A stretch of DNA of 64,000 bases, from the NCBI GenBank assembly GCA_052173415.1, contig JBQMYQ010000004.1, forward strand, positions 12,081 to 76,080, written 5' to 3'. The notes under the pieces are model-generated. The model had not been told where the DNA came from, searched no databases, and saw only the letters and a list, made by a program, of their open reading frames with translations. Source of the DNA: Wolinella sp052173415. GTDB taxonomy: Bacteria > Campylobacterota > Campylobacteria > Campylobacterales > Helicobacteraceae. Below are positions 18,383-26,739 of this stretch, one piece after another. The position numbers and the translations under genes were made by a program. Within the stretch, counting starts at the first letter, position 1, and each line of letters starts with the position of its first letter.

Positions 18383-20503
18383 CTATACAAAATAGATAAT
18401 CGGCACGATGAGTGGATATTTTTTAGTCTTTTTAAAGATATGCTTTCGCACCACTTGGCGGATCTCATTCTCCGCTGCACGGGTATTTTGAAGGTGCTCT
18501 TTTTTACAGTTTTTCAAAAAATGCTCCAAAATACTTTCAATCTCCTTGCTAAATGCGTGCAAATCCCGATCACCCACCAAGCCAAATGCCGTAACTCGCG
18601 GCTTATCGACTATTTTTTGCTGTGCGGGCGAAACCTGTGCAGCAATCGTGATAATCCCCTCATTTGCGAGCTTCTGGCGATCGAGCACGACGTCATTATC
18701 AATCTGTTCGTTAGTCTGATTGTCGATAAAAATCTTGCCATTTTTGACACTTCGCACCTTGCGAATGTAGCCCGGCGCGACCTCAATCTGATCTCCATCT
18801 TCCATTAGCAAAATATTTTTCTCCGACACCCCGCATTTAATCGCCGTCTCCATGTGCTTGACTATATGATTGTATTCGCCATGCACAGGGAGGAAAAATT
18901 TCGGTTGCACCAAACGCAACATCAGCTTCTGCTCCTCTTGTGCGGCATGCCCGCTAACGTGAATCTCGCTAAAGTCCTGATATGCCACTTTCGCACCCGC
19001 TTTTTGCAAGAAATTTAGCACCGATGAGACGCTTGCTTCATTCCCGGGAATCGCCTTTGCGGACAAAATCACGGTATCGCTGGGCTTAATCTTGATGTGC
19101 CTATGCTCGTCCGTTGCCATGCGATAGAGCGCGCTCATCGTCTCGCCCTGACTTCCTGTCGTTACGATAAGCACCTCATTATCGGCATATTTCGCTACTT
19201 CATGCGCCTCAATAAATATGTTTTGCGGCAAATCGATATAGCCAAGCTCGCGCGAAATTTCCAGATTCTTCTCCATGGAACGACCAATCACAGCGACTTT
19301 GCGCCCATATTTTAGCCCGTGCTGAATTGCCTGATAGACGCGATGAATATTCGATGAAAATGTCGACATAATGACTCGCCCCTGCGCACTCATAAAAAGC
19401 TTATCAAAAGTCGGTCCAACCGTCGCTTCACTCTCTGTATAGCCTGTGCGATGCGAATTAGTCGAATCGCTTAGCATAAGTAGCACGCCCCTTTCGCCAT
19501 AATAAGCCAAACGGTGCAAATCAGCCGCGAATCCATCAATAGGCGTATGGTCGATTTTAAAATCACCCGTATGGATAATCGTCCCCGCCTCGCATCTAAT
19601 TGCTAACGAAGAGGAATCGATGATTGAGTGTGTCATGTGGATCCACTCTACTTCAAAATCACCGATTTTAATAGGCTTGCGCTTCTCAACAATCCGAAAC
19701 AGCGAACGAAATTTTTTCAACCCATGCTCATCAAATTTGCTCCCGATCATGCCAAGCGGCAATGGCGTGCCATAGAGAGGGAATTGCATCTGCTTGTAAA
19801 GGTGGGGCACGGCACCGATATGATCCTCATGTGCATGCGTGATGATAACCCCGGCGATCTTGCTCTTAATCGCCTCAAGATAGCTAAAATCAGGCACCAA
19901 AATATCCACGCCATGCATGTCATGATCGGGGAAGCTCATACCCACATCAACGATGATCGCACTATCCTCTGTCTCGATAACCGTAATATTCCCACCGATC
20001 TCTCCAAGCCCGCCAAGTGGCGTGATCCGCACGCGTCCTTTGCTCTTGGGATCAATTTTTGAATGTGGATTTAGGCGTGATTTTTGGATACGATCATTTA
20101 CTTCCACGCCATGTTTTAGCTCTTTATTGAGTGCGCTAACCCCGCGCCCCTCTTGCGCGCGATGATTATCGCTTCGCGATTCCTTGCTTTGCGACTCTCT
20201 ATTTTCTACTTCACGATTCTCTCGCGTCCGATTCCCGCTATTTGCCCCTTGTGGCTCGCGCCTTGTGTGATAAGGTTTGCGCTCGTGAGCGGAATATGTA
20301 GGATTCCCGCTCTTAGAGGAATCGCTCTCACCTTGTGAGGCTTGCGCTCCGTCTCCTTTGGGGAATCGATTCCTTCCACCTCTGCGTCTGCGCGGTTTAG
20401 AGGGCTGAGACGCCCCCGCACTTTTTGCCTCCTCATTTTGCGTTTGCGGAATTTGCGCCGCACTCTGCTTTGATGGCTCATGTGAATTGTTGTTCTCTTC
20501 CAT
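18383..20503 (-). CDS. rnj: Ribonuclease J
   Basis: This metallo-beta-lactamase/beta-CASP nuclease is the main RNA decay and processing enzyme in Helicobacter-type bacteria. The 706-residue protein has a long low-complexity, charged N-terminal extension (about 1-145; Arg, Ser, Gln, Asn rich), as in H. pylori RNase J. The catalytic core follows: the metal motif HAHEDHIGAVPHL near 225, HTGDFKID, SDSTNSHRTGYT and HVSGHAAQEE. The C-terminal domain ends in FKKTKKYPLIVPI. The start overlaps the end of ksgA by 26 bp. It is the lead degradosome component where RNase E is absent; that absence cannot be judged here. Confidence 0.95.
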   Translation of the reverse strand: MEENNNSHEPSKQSAAQIPQTQNEEAKSAGASQPSKPRRRRGGRNRFPKGDGAQASQGESDSSKSGNPTYSAHERKPYHTRREPQGANSGNRTRENREVENRESQSKESRSDNHRAQEGRGVSALNKELKHGVEVNDRIQKSRLNPHSKIDPKSKGRVRITPLGGLGEIGGNITVIETEDSAIIVDVGMSFPDHDMHGVDILVPDFSYLEAIKSKIAGVIITHAHEDHIGAVPHLYKQMQFPLYGTPLPLGMIGSKFDEHGLKKFRSLFRIVEKRKPIKIGDFEVEWIHMTHSIIDSSSLAIRCEAGTIIHTGDFKIDHTPIDGFAADLHRLAYYGERGVLLMLSDSTNSHRTGYTESEATVGPTFDKLFMSAQGRVIMSTFSSNIHRVYQAIQHGLKYGRKVAVIGRSMEKNLEISRELGYIDLPQNIFIEAHEVAKYADNEVLIVTTGSQGETMSALYRMATDEHRHIKIKPSDTVILSAKAIPGNEASVSSVLNFLQKAGAKVAYQDFSEIHVSGHAAQEEQKLMLRLVQPKFFLPVHGEYNHIVKHMETAIKCGVSEKNILLMEDGDQIEVAPGYIRKVRSVKNGKIFIDNQTNEQIDNDVVLDRQKLANEGIITIAAQVSPAQQKIVDKPRVTAFGLVGDRDLHAFSKEIESILEHFLKNCKKEHLQNTRAAENEIRQVVRKHIFKKTKKYPLIVPIIYFV

Positions 20504-21287
20504 TGTGTTCCTCGGTTAAAATATTTAAAAGTTGGTGATAATAAGACGTCTCTAGCTCATGTGGGCGGAAATCCTCGCTGATTCCCAAATTCAAGAAAAT
20601 CTCTTTAAGCCATCCGCTCTGATACACACAGGAGAGGTTTTTAATAAGCTTCTTGCGAGGAGCGGAGAATGCTAGACGCAACAATGCCTCAAGCCCCACA
20701 GGAATCGTCTCTCTAATTTTATCAAGGCGAAACACTGCCGAAGTTACTCTAGGCACGGGCTCAAACGCACTGGGGGGCACTTCAAAAAGAAGCCTCGCAT
20801 CTCCATAACTCTGCGCAATCACCGAAAGAGCCGAAAAATCTCGCTCGCCCCGCTGGGCACAAAACTTCTCAGCAACCTCCTTTTGCACCATTACAACCAA
20901 AGAGCGACACATCGGGTCTTTCAGAGCCTTAAGAATCATCGCCGTAGCGACATAATAAGGAAGATTTGAGACAAGCACGTAAGGCTCTGAAAGAAGCCCA
21001 TGCCCTTGCCACTCCTCCATAACATCGCCGAAACGGATCTCCAAGCGTCCCGTCGCAAGCTCTTTTTGAAATTTTCTCTCTAAATATGGACGCAAATCCA
21101 TATCCACTTCAAAGGTCAAAATATCCCAACAGCTAAGCAGCCTACCGGTCAAATCACCCAGTCCAGCCCCAATCTCCACGACACGAAGCTCGCGCGCACA
21201 ATCGGGAATCGACTCGATGATTTTATTCACATACAGGTCATCTTTGAGGAAATTCTGCCCAAAGTGCCTCTTTGCCTTGACGCCCAT
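20478..21287 (-). CDS. rsmA: 16S rRNA (adenine1518/1519-N6)-dimethyltransferase
   Basis: KsgA/RsmA dimethylates two adjacent adenosines in helix 45 of 16S rRNA. The 269-residue protein has RHFGQNFLKDD at the N-terminus, the SAM-binding EIGAGLGDLTG (about 38-48), FEVDMDLRPYL and the catalytic NLPYY motif (about 121-125). FEPVPRVTSAVF marks the C-terminal part. It is first in the minus-strand group ksgA-rnj-kdsD, as in Helicobacter. It diverges from hisF. Confidence 0.96.
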   Translation of the reverse strand: MGVKAKRHFGQNFLKDDLYVNKIIESIPDCARELRVVEIGAGLGDLTGRLLSCWDILTFEVDMDLRPYLERKFQKELATGRLEIRFGDVMEEWQGHGLLSEPYVLVSNLPYYVATAMILKALKDPMCRSLVVMVQKEVAEKFCAQRGERDFSALSVIAQSYGDARLLFEVPPSAFEPVPRVTSAVFRLDKIRETIPVGLEALLRLAFSAPRKKLIKNLSCVYQSGWLKEIFLNLGISEDFRPHELETSYYHQLLNILTEEHNGREQQFT

Positions 21288-21422
21288 TTATAGCCTTAGC
21301 TAACGTAAAAAACGAATTAGGGCGATTGTATCACAACAGCTCTATTTTTACTCTTAATTCAGGGGCTTTTGCGCCTCTTTGGGCTATGATTGGCACATTT
21401 TATCCACAAAAAGGGAAATTTT

Positions 21423-22187
21423 ATGAATTCTCTTGCAAAACGCATTATCCCTTGTCTTGACGTCAAGGACGGGCGTGTTGTGAAAGGTGTGAATTTTGTC
21501 GGTCTGCGCGATGCGGGCGATCCCATCGAAGTGGCAAAATGCTACAATGACGAGGGGCTGATGAAGTTGCATTCCTCGACATCATGGCGACGCATGAGGG
21601 GCGCGGAATCATGACAGAAATCGTCCGCTCGGTCGCAAAAGAGATTTTTATCCCGCTCACCGTAGGCGGAGGAATCCGCACGCTAGCGGACATGTATGAG
21701 CTGCTCAACGCGGGCTGTGATAAGATTAGTATTAATTCTTCGGCAATCAAAAATCCCTCGCTCATTAATAAGGGGGCGAAGCGGTTTGGTTCTCAATGTA
21801 TCGTGGTTGCTATCGACGCAAAAATGCGCGCAGATGGGAGTGGCTGGAATGTCTATGCAAATGGCGGATGCATCGATACGGGAATCGACCTGCTGGAATG
21901 GGTCAAAGAGGCGAGTAATCGTGGGGGCGGGCGAGATATTGCTCACGAGCATGGATAGCGATGGGACAAAATCGGGCTATGATTGCGCGCAACTAAGCGC
22001 GGTCGCTAAAATCACAAATATTCCGCTCGTTGCAAGCGGGGGCGCAGGACGCATGGAGCACATCAAAGAGGCGTTTTTAAGCGGTGCGGACGCGGCACTT
22101 GCGGCAAGTATTTTTCATTTCAGAGAGATTGATATTATAGAGCTGAAACGTTATCTCAGAAGCGAAAAAATCGAGGTGCGAATATAG
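21423..22187 (+). pseudogene. hisF: HisF (imidazole glycerol phosphate synthase cyclase subunit) with two indels
   Basis: HisF makes imidazole glycerol phosphate and AICAR with HisH. Three frame segments together give a complete, well-conserved protein: AKRIIPCLDVKDGRVVKG, then PLTVGGGIR with SINSSAI, then ASGGAGRMEHIKEAF. The first break is at the GGGG run 21554-21557, where five G are expected (DEGADEVAFLDI restored). The second is at the GGGGG run 21923-21927, where four are expected (NRGAGEILLTSMD restored). The two shifts cancel, but the out-of-frame reading stops at 21614, so as sequenced only the N-terminal quarter would be made. The intact coding potential argues for a recent event or for sequencing error. 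Confidence 0.85.
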
Positions 22188-22360
22188 TGGCTACTTTGGA
22201 TATACTTTGTTGGTCAAATTTTCAACTATTTTTGGCGAAGATTCCTAATGGAATATTTCAAACTTTTCTAAAAATAGTGGAAACTTACGCAAAAATTTAC
22301 AAAAAAATCTATAAAACCTGCCCTGATTCCTCGATTTATCCCAAAAAGGTAGAAATCTAA
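22187..22360 (+). CDS. Possible small ORF (57 aa) coupled at both ends to its neighbours
   Basis: A GTG overlaps the hisF stop (TAGTG) and the frame runs 57 codons to a TAA that overlaps the ATG of the next gene (TAATG). GAGG lies about 9 nt upstream of the GTG. The predicted peptide is Phe/Ile/Lys-rich with an amphipathic middle and no recognised domain. The tight double overlap suggests a real operon member, but 170 open bases could occur by chance in AT-rich DNA. Confidence 0.35.
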   Translation: MATLDILCWSNFQLFLAKIPNGIFQTFLKIVETYAKIYKKIYKTCPDSSIYPKKVEI

Positions 22361-22911
22361 TGTTCATCTGTGCGGGAGCTATGGAGCAGTTTCCTTTTGC
22401 CAAACCCATAGGAATCGGGCTAATCGATAGTGCGATCGGACTGACGCGACTAGTCCTCAGAGAGCAACCGAGCCTTTTACTGTTCCTTGGCAGTGCTGGA
22501 AGCTATGATGATAAAATCCTCGAATTGACGATTTTTGAGAGCTTTAGTGCGACTAATATTGAGCTCTCTTTCCTCGCAAATCAATCCTACACCCCAATTA
22601 ATAACGCAATTTCTATGGAAGATTTGAATGTTTCACATGAAACAAAAACGGCGATTGTCAATTCGAGTAACTATATTACCATCGATTCCCGTGCGGGTGA
22701 GCTGATGACAAAAATGGGAATCGCGCTGGAAAATATGGAATTTTACAGCGTGTTATCTGTGGCGAAAGAGTTCCATTTGCCTGCGCGCGGGATATTTTGC
22801 GTTACAAATCATACGAATTCAGCCGCTCATGAAACGTTTATCAAGAGGCATGCCGAGGCGATGAAGTTGCTCGATTCCTACGTCAGGACGCACTATGCAG
22901 AATATCTATGA
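22360..22911 (+). CDS. Phosphorylase/nucleosidase-superfamily protein (PNP_UDP-like), substrate unknown
   Basis: The 183-residue product resembles the purine nucleoside phosphorylase/MTA-SAH nucleosidase fold. LLLFLGSAGSY sits where family members have the phosphate/Gly-rich turn, and ALENMEFYSVLSVAKEF matches the MExxA/nucleoside-binding region with the Glu-Met-Glu-like element. It is shorter than MtnN (about 230 residues) and the N-terminus is reduced. It overlaps the start of rlmN by 17 bp, so it is in an operon with it. It may act in futalosine, MTA or purine salvage, but no substrate can be assigned from this sequence. Confidence 0.6.
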   Translation: MFICAGAMEQFPFAKPIGIGLIDSAIGLTRLVLREQPSLLLFLGSAGSYDDKILELTIFESFSATNIELSFLANQSYTPINNAISMEDLNVSHETKTAIVNSSNYITIDSRAGELMTKMGIALENMEFYSVLSVAKEFHLPARGIFCVTNHTNSAAHETFIKRHAEAMKLLDSYVRTHYAEYL

Positions 22912-23974
22912 CTTCACGCTTGAGGAGCTAAAGGAGCGTTTCAAACCCGCTTTCCGCGCGAAGCAACTTTACAACTGGCTCTATCATCGCTACGAAGAAG
23001 ATTTTGCTAATATGCTAAATCTCTCAAAAGAGCTACGCGATGAGCTGTCACGCGATTACTCCGCCTCTTTGACGAAAGTCATCAGAGAAGAGATCAGCAG
23101 CGATGGGAGCAGAAAATATCTTTTCCAAACTCATGACAATCTCACATTTGAGACGGTGCTCTTGAAAATGAAAGAGAAAAAGCACGACGAGAGTGGGAAA
23201 ATCATCGAGGGCGAAAAATATACCATCTGCGTCTCATCGCAAATCGGCTGTAAAGTCGGCTGTAGCTTCTGCTATACCGCTAAGGGTGGTTTTATCAGGA
23301 ATCTCAGCGCGGGTGAGATTGTCTATCAGATAGTCGCGCTTAAGCGTCTAAATGCACTTGCTCCCGAAAAGCGCGTAAATATCGTCTATATGGGCATGGG
23401 CGAGCCACTGGATAATTTTGACAATCTCACTAAAGCTATCAAAATCCTCTCCGAGCTCGACGGATTGTCTATTTCACCCAAACGTCAAACGATTTCCACA
23501 AGCGGAATCGCGCCAAAAATTAAGCAACTAGGCGAGCTTAACCTCGGAATCCAGCTCGCCATTTCGCTTCATGCCGTTGATGATGAATTGCGCTCGCGAC
23601 TAATCCCGATGAATCGCGCCTATAATATCGCGAGCATCATCGAAGCGGTGCGACGATTCCCTATTGACGCGCGGAAACGTGTGATGTTTGAATACCTCGT
23701 CATCAAAGAGGTGAATGACGATGAAAAGAGCGCAAAAAAGCTGCTAAAACTCCTGAATAAAATCAGGTCGAAGGTTAATTTAATCTATTTCAATCCCCAC
23801 GAGGGGAGCGAATTTCAACGTCCGAGCGAGAAAAAAATGATTGCTTTTCAAGAATTTTTAACTAAACATGGGCAGCTCTGCACCATACGGGAATCCAAAG
23901 GCGTGGATATCAGCGCGGCGTGCGGTCAGTTGCGAGAGAAAATCCTAAAGGAGGATCGACATGGGAATCGTTGA
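22895..23974 (+). CDS. rlmN: Dual-specificity 23S rRNA/tRNA adenine-C2 methyltransferase RlmN
   Basis: This radical SAM enzyme methylates A2503 of 23S rRNA and A37 of certain tRNAs. The 359-residue product carries the cluster motif CKVGCSFC (C119, C123, C126), MGMGEPLDN and QLAISLHA. The essential C-terminal Cys lies in SAACGQLREK. The protein starts inside the preceding gene and its last codons contain the start of a 29-codon membrane peptide. The RlmN location next to the rnj/kdsD/ksgA group parallels Helicobacter pylori. Confidence 0.96.
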   Translation: MQNIYDFTLEELKERFKPAFRAKQLYNWLYHRYEEDFANMLNLSKELRDELSRDYSASLTKVIREEISSDGSRKYLFQTHDNLTFETVLLKMKEKKHDESGKIIEGEKYTICVSSQIGCKVGCSFCYTAKGGFIRNLSAGEIVYQIVALKRLNALAPEKRVNIVYMGMGEPLDNFDNLTKAIKILSELDGLSISPKRQTISTSGIAPKIKQLGELNLGIQLAISLHAVDDELRSRLIPMNRAYNIASIIEAVRRFPIDARKRVMFEYLVIKEVNDDEKSAKKLLKLLNKIRSKVNLIYFNPHEGSEFQRPSEKKMIAFQEFLTKHGQLCTIRESKGVDISAACGQLREKILKEDRHGNR

Positions 23975-24050
23975 TTGGTTTTTGACTGTTTTTATCGCGC
24001 TAGTCGTCATCATCGGCATGGGAGCGTTTCTCTATTATGCTTACAAATAG
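23961..24050 (+). CDS. Small single-pass membrane peptide (29 aa) overlapping the end of rlmN
   Basis: ATG at 23961 lies 6 nt after a near-perfect AAAGGAGG Shine-Dalgarno inside the last codons of rlmN, and the frame ends at TAG 24048-24050. The predicted peptide starts MGIVDWFLTV and is almost entirely one hydrophobic helix, ending in AFLYYAYK. A strong RBS, a transmembrane segment and the overlap with rlmN together make translation likely. No known family was recognised. Confidence 0.6.
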   Translation: MGIVDWFLTVFIALVVIIGMGAFLYYAYK

Positions 24051-24083
24051 ATTTTTGATTAGGATTTGCAAAATTCTCTCGCT

Positions 24084-24120
24084 GGGATTTTTGAATTCCT
24101 GCCATGATTTTAAAAATCCC
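24084..24120 (+). terminator. Terminator-like inverted repeat after rlmN and the small peptide gene
   Basis: GGGATTTTT at 24084-24092 pairs perfectly with AAAAATCCC at 24112-24120 (9-bp stem, 19-nt loop), 34 nt after the stop of the small peptide. The remaining gap to queH (to 24230) shows no further gene. Confidence 0.5.
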
Positions 24121-24230
24121 GGCACTGTTTAGGGATTTCGGATACAACTTATGCGCTAAATTTTCTCAAAATTTTCGAGATTCCTACTCTGAGATTCCCA
24201 AAATTTGAGACATGATTTCTAAATTTAAAA

Positions 24231-25427
24231 ATGGTAGAAAAATCACACATGGAATATAAAAATAACCCGCAAAATTCACAAATTCGCTCCACAGATTCCC
24301 ACATCGCGCCCAAAACCCTTTTGGTGCATATCTGTTGTAGCGTCGATTCGCACCATTTTTTGAGTGAATTGCGCGCCATGCTACCTGATACGGAGTTCAT
24401 CGGCTATTTTTACAACCCTAACATTCACCCCCAAGAGGAATATGAGCTGCGCCTGTTTGATGTCCAGCGAAGTTGTAGAATGCTTAGAATCGCGCTAATA
24501 TGGGAATCCTACGATCCGAGCGACTGGCTGCATGAGAGTATCGGGCTAGAGCATTTTCCAGAAAAGGGCGAGCGATGTAGCTTTTGCTTTGATTTTCGCC
24601 TCGAAAAAAGCGCGCAAAAGGCGTTGGAACTCGGAGTGGACGCACTTAGCACGACACTGCTTGCAAGCCCGATGAAATCAATCGAACAGCTTTTTAGGCA
24701 AGGACGCACAATTGAAGAGCGTTTTGGCTTGCGATTCCTAGAAATTGACGTAAGGAGTAAGGGCGGGAGTGCTCGCCAGCAAAAGCTCGCTAAAGATTCC
24801 CACCTCTATCGTCAAAACTACTGCGGCTGCCTCTATGCGCTCAGCGCGCAACGTGAGCGGGCTCAAAAGCGAGCACTGGAGCTGTATTCGCCTGTTTCTA
24901 GGGCGCGCTACGATGAAGGGCTTTTTGCAAAAAGAATGGCTGCGCTAAAGGAGCGCGATCGCTTGGAGGCGGGGAATCGGGACTATTTTTGGGGCAAGGA
25001 GAAGCAACTTTTGTGGCAAAACCTTTACACTTTGTTGCTTGATTCCCACAGGTGCTCCATACCTATCCATGTCCTCGCTCACTCCATCTGTAAGGGGAAA
25101 ATTTCGCTCACGCTTGAGAGGGAGATTGAGCAGATTTTCTATTTTGATAAAGAGGGCGTGCGTGCTATCGCGCTGGAGCATTTTAACAAACTCATCCAAA
25201 AAAGCTACGCAAATATCTACGAGCTCATCTATTCGCCTCCTGCGATGAATGAGGAGCTGGAGCTGCGCAGAAAACTCGGCGATTCTCCCTTTGGGATCTC
25301 GCCGATCTTGGTTTTTGGCGCGATTCCCCGTGTGGGCGATTCCTACAAATTGACGCTCCACTCCCTCTTTCAAGAGGAAAATATCGAAAAAATATGGGAA
25401 ATTAAAAAATATTCTTATAATTTTTAG
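24231..25427 (+). CDS. queH: Epoxyqueuosine reductase QueH with C-terminal extension
   Basis: QueH performs the last step of queuosine synthesis in tRNA, reducing epoxyqueuosine with a metal/Fe-S active site. Family motifs are HICCSVDS (CC at 35-36), FYNPNIHPQEEY, RCSFCFDFRLEK (C116, C119), LLASPMKS and YCGCLYAL (C198, C200). The first motif differs from the common CCAPC form. The family is usually about 200 residues; this protein has 398, with about 170 extra C-terminal residues of mixed helix and no recognised domain, as in other Campylobacterota members. The start could be the second Met (residue 7); no strong RBS is seen for either. Confidence 0.88.
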   Translation: MVEKSHMEYKNNPQNSQIRSTDSHIAPKTLLVHICCSVDSHHFLSELRAMLPDTEFIGYFYNPNIHPQEEYELRLFDVQRSCRMLRIALIWESYDPSDWLHESIGLEHFPEKGERCSFCFDFRLEKSAQKALELGVDALSTTLLASPMKSIEQLFRQGRTIEERFGLRFLEIDVRSKGGSARQQKLAKDSHLYRQNYCGCLYALSAQRERAQKRALELYSPVSRARYDEGLFAKRMAALKERDRLEAGNRDYFWGKEKQLLWQNLYTLLLDSHRCSIPIHVLAHSICKGKISLTLEREIEQIFYFDKEGVRAIALEHFNKLIQKSYANIYELIYSPPAMNEELELRRKLGDSPFGISPILVFGAIPRVGDSYKLTLHSLFQEENIEKIWEIKKYSYNF

Positions 25428-25434
25428 ATAATTT

Positions 25435-25466
25435 TTGCTAGAATCAGTAGCAATCGTAAATATAAT
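25435..25466 (+). promoter_or_regulatory. Candidate promoter and inverted repeat ahead of fabZ-lpxA-clpX
   Basis: A TATAAT (25461-25466) lies 20 bp upstream of the fabZ start. Just upstream is an inverted repeat, TTGCTA (25435-25440) and TAGCAA (25448-25453), in the position of a -35 region, where a regulator could bind. It may equally be a weak end signal for queH. Confidence 0.35.
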
Positions 25467-25486
25467 ATATACACAAGGTTCGATGA

Positions 25487-25942
25487 ATGCTATATGACGT
25501 GCAAAAGATAAAAGAGTTCCTCCCCCATCGATTCCCGTTTTTGCTCGTAGATCGCGTTACTGCGCTCACTCTTGGAGAGAGTATCGAGGCGTATAAAAAT
25601 ATTACGATTAATGAGGAGATTTTTCAGGGGCATTTCCCCGTGAAGCCCGTCTATCCCGGCGTAATGGTGATTGAAGGTATGGCACAAGCGGGTGGGGTTC
25701 TCGCTTTTGTAAGCATGTTTGGCGAGGAAGCGACCAACAAAGAGGATAAGATTGTCTATTTTATGAGCATTGATCGAGCTAAGTTCCGCGTGCCTGTCGT
25801 CCCAGGCGATAGACTCGTGTATCGCCTAAGCGTCCTAAAACAAAAAGGGGGCATTTGGGTGCTAGATGGGCGAGCTTATGTCGATGACAAGCTCGTAGCA
25901 GAGGCTGAGCTCAAAGCGATGGTCGCGGATAAGGAAAAGTAG
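25487..25942 (+). CDS. fabZ: 3-hydroxyacyl-ACP dehydratase FabZ
   Basis: FabZ dehydrates beta-hydroxyacyl-ACP in type II fatty acid elongation. The 151-residue product carries HRFPFLLVDRV and the catalytic region IFQGHFPVKPVYPGVMVIEGMAQAGG, read in parts (His49, and the Glu in VIEGMAQ). It precedes lpxA by 2 bp; both draw on beta-hydroxyacyl-ACP, and fabZ-lpxA pairing is common in Gram-negatives. The operon continues into clpX and probably mreBC. Confidence 0.96.
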   Translation: MLYDVQKIKEFLPHRFPFLLVDRVTALTLGESIEAYKNITINEEIFQGHFPVKPVYPGVMVIEGMAQAGGVLAFVSMFGEEATNKEDKIVYFMSIDRAKFRVPVVPGDRLVYRLSVLKQKGGIWVLDGRAYVDDKLVAEAELKAMVADKEK

Positions 25943-25944
25943 CC

Positions 25945-26739
25945 TTGAAAAATATAGCTCCAACTGCCATTGTAGAGGAAGGGGCAAAAATCGCCGATAA
26001 CGTAGAAATCGGTCATTTTTGCTTCATCGGCGCGAAAGTTCAAATAGGTGAGGGCACAAAGCTCCACAATAACGTAACTATCACGGGTAAAACCACGCTA
26101 GGAAAGGGAAATACGGTATTCCCTGGCACGGTTTTAGGCACGCAACCACAGGATTTAAAATATGCGGGTGAGGAGACGGAGCTAATCATCGGTGAGGGGA
26201 ATCTTATCCGCGAGTATGCGATGTTCAACCCCGGGACAGTGGGAGATTCCGCGAAGACAATCATCGGTAGCGGGAATCTATTCATGGCATACACGCATGT
26301 GGCACACGATTGTGTGGTAGGCGATCAATGTATCCTTGCAAACGGAGCAACACTAGGTGGACACGTCCATATCGGGAATCGTGTCAATGTCGGCGGACTC
26401 ACACCCATACATCAGTTTGTTCATGTTGGAGATTATGCGATGATCGCGGGAGCTAGCGCACTCTCACAGGATATTCCTCCCTTTTGCATGGCAGAGGGGA
26501 ATCGAGCGATCATTCGCGGTCTCAATCGCCACCGCCTCCGACAGGTATTCACGCGAGAAGAGATCGACCGACTCTATTCGCTATACAGACGGCTGTTTTC
26601 GGGTTCCGCTCCAATTAAAGAGATCGCCCAAGAAGAGCTGGATAAAAATGCCGGAGGTGACGCAAATGTCGAATACATGTGTCGCTTTATCCTAGATTCC
26701 AAGCGGGGGATTCCTTTTTTGAGGGGCTCTAATGAGTAG
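25945..26739 (+). CDS. lpxA: UDP-N-acetylglucosamine O-acyltransferase
   Basis: LpxA transfers a 3-hydroxyacyl chain from ACP to UDP-GlcNAc, the first step of lipid A synthesis. The 264-residue protein is a left-handed beta-helix of hexapeptide repeats (from IVEEGAKIADNVEIG onward), with the catalytic His region MAYTHVAHDC near residue 115 and a helical C-terminal domain. The start codon appears to be TTG directly after the fabZ stop. It overlaps clpX by 8 bp. Confidence 0.96.
   Translation: MKNIAPTAIVEEGAKIADNVEIGHFCFIGAKVQIGEGTKLHNNVTITGKTTLGKGNTVFPGTVLGTQPQDLKYAGEETELIIGEGNLIREYAMFNPGTVGDSAKTIIGSGNLFMAYTHVAHDCVVGDQCILANGATLGGHVHIGNRVNVGGLTPIHQFVHVGDYAMIAGASALSQDIPPFCMAEGNRAIIRGLNRHRLRQVFTREEIDRLYSLYRRLFSGSAPIKEIAQEELDKNAGGDANVEYMCRFILDSKRGIPFLRGSNE

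Noticed and set aside
19628..20062. 144-codon ORF antisense to rnj
   Set aside because: Shadow of the RNase J core; no independent support.
21391..21396. TGGCAC before hisF resembling a sigma-54 -24 element
   Set aside because: No GC -12 element at the right distance.
24945..25373. 142-codon ORF antisense to queH
   Set aside because: Shadow frame; no RBS or recognisable family.
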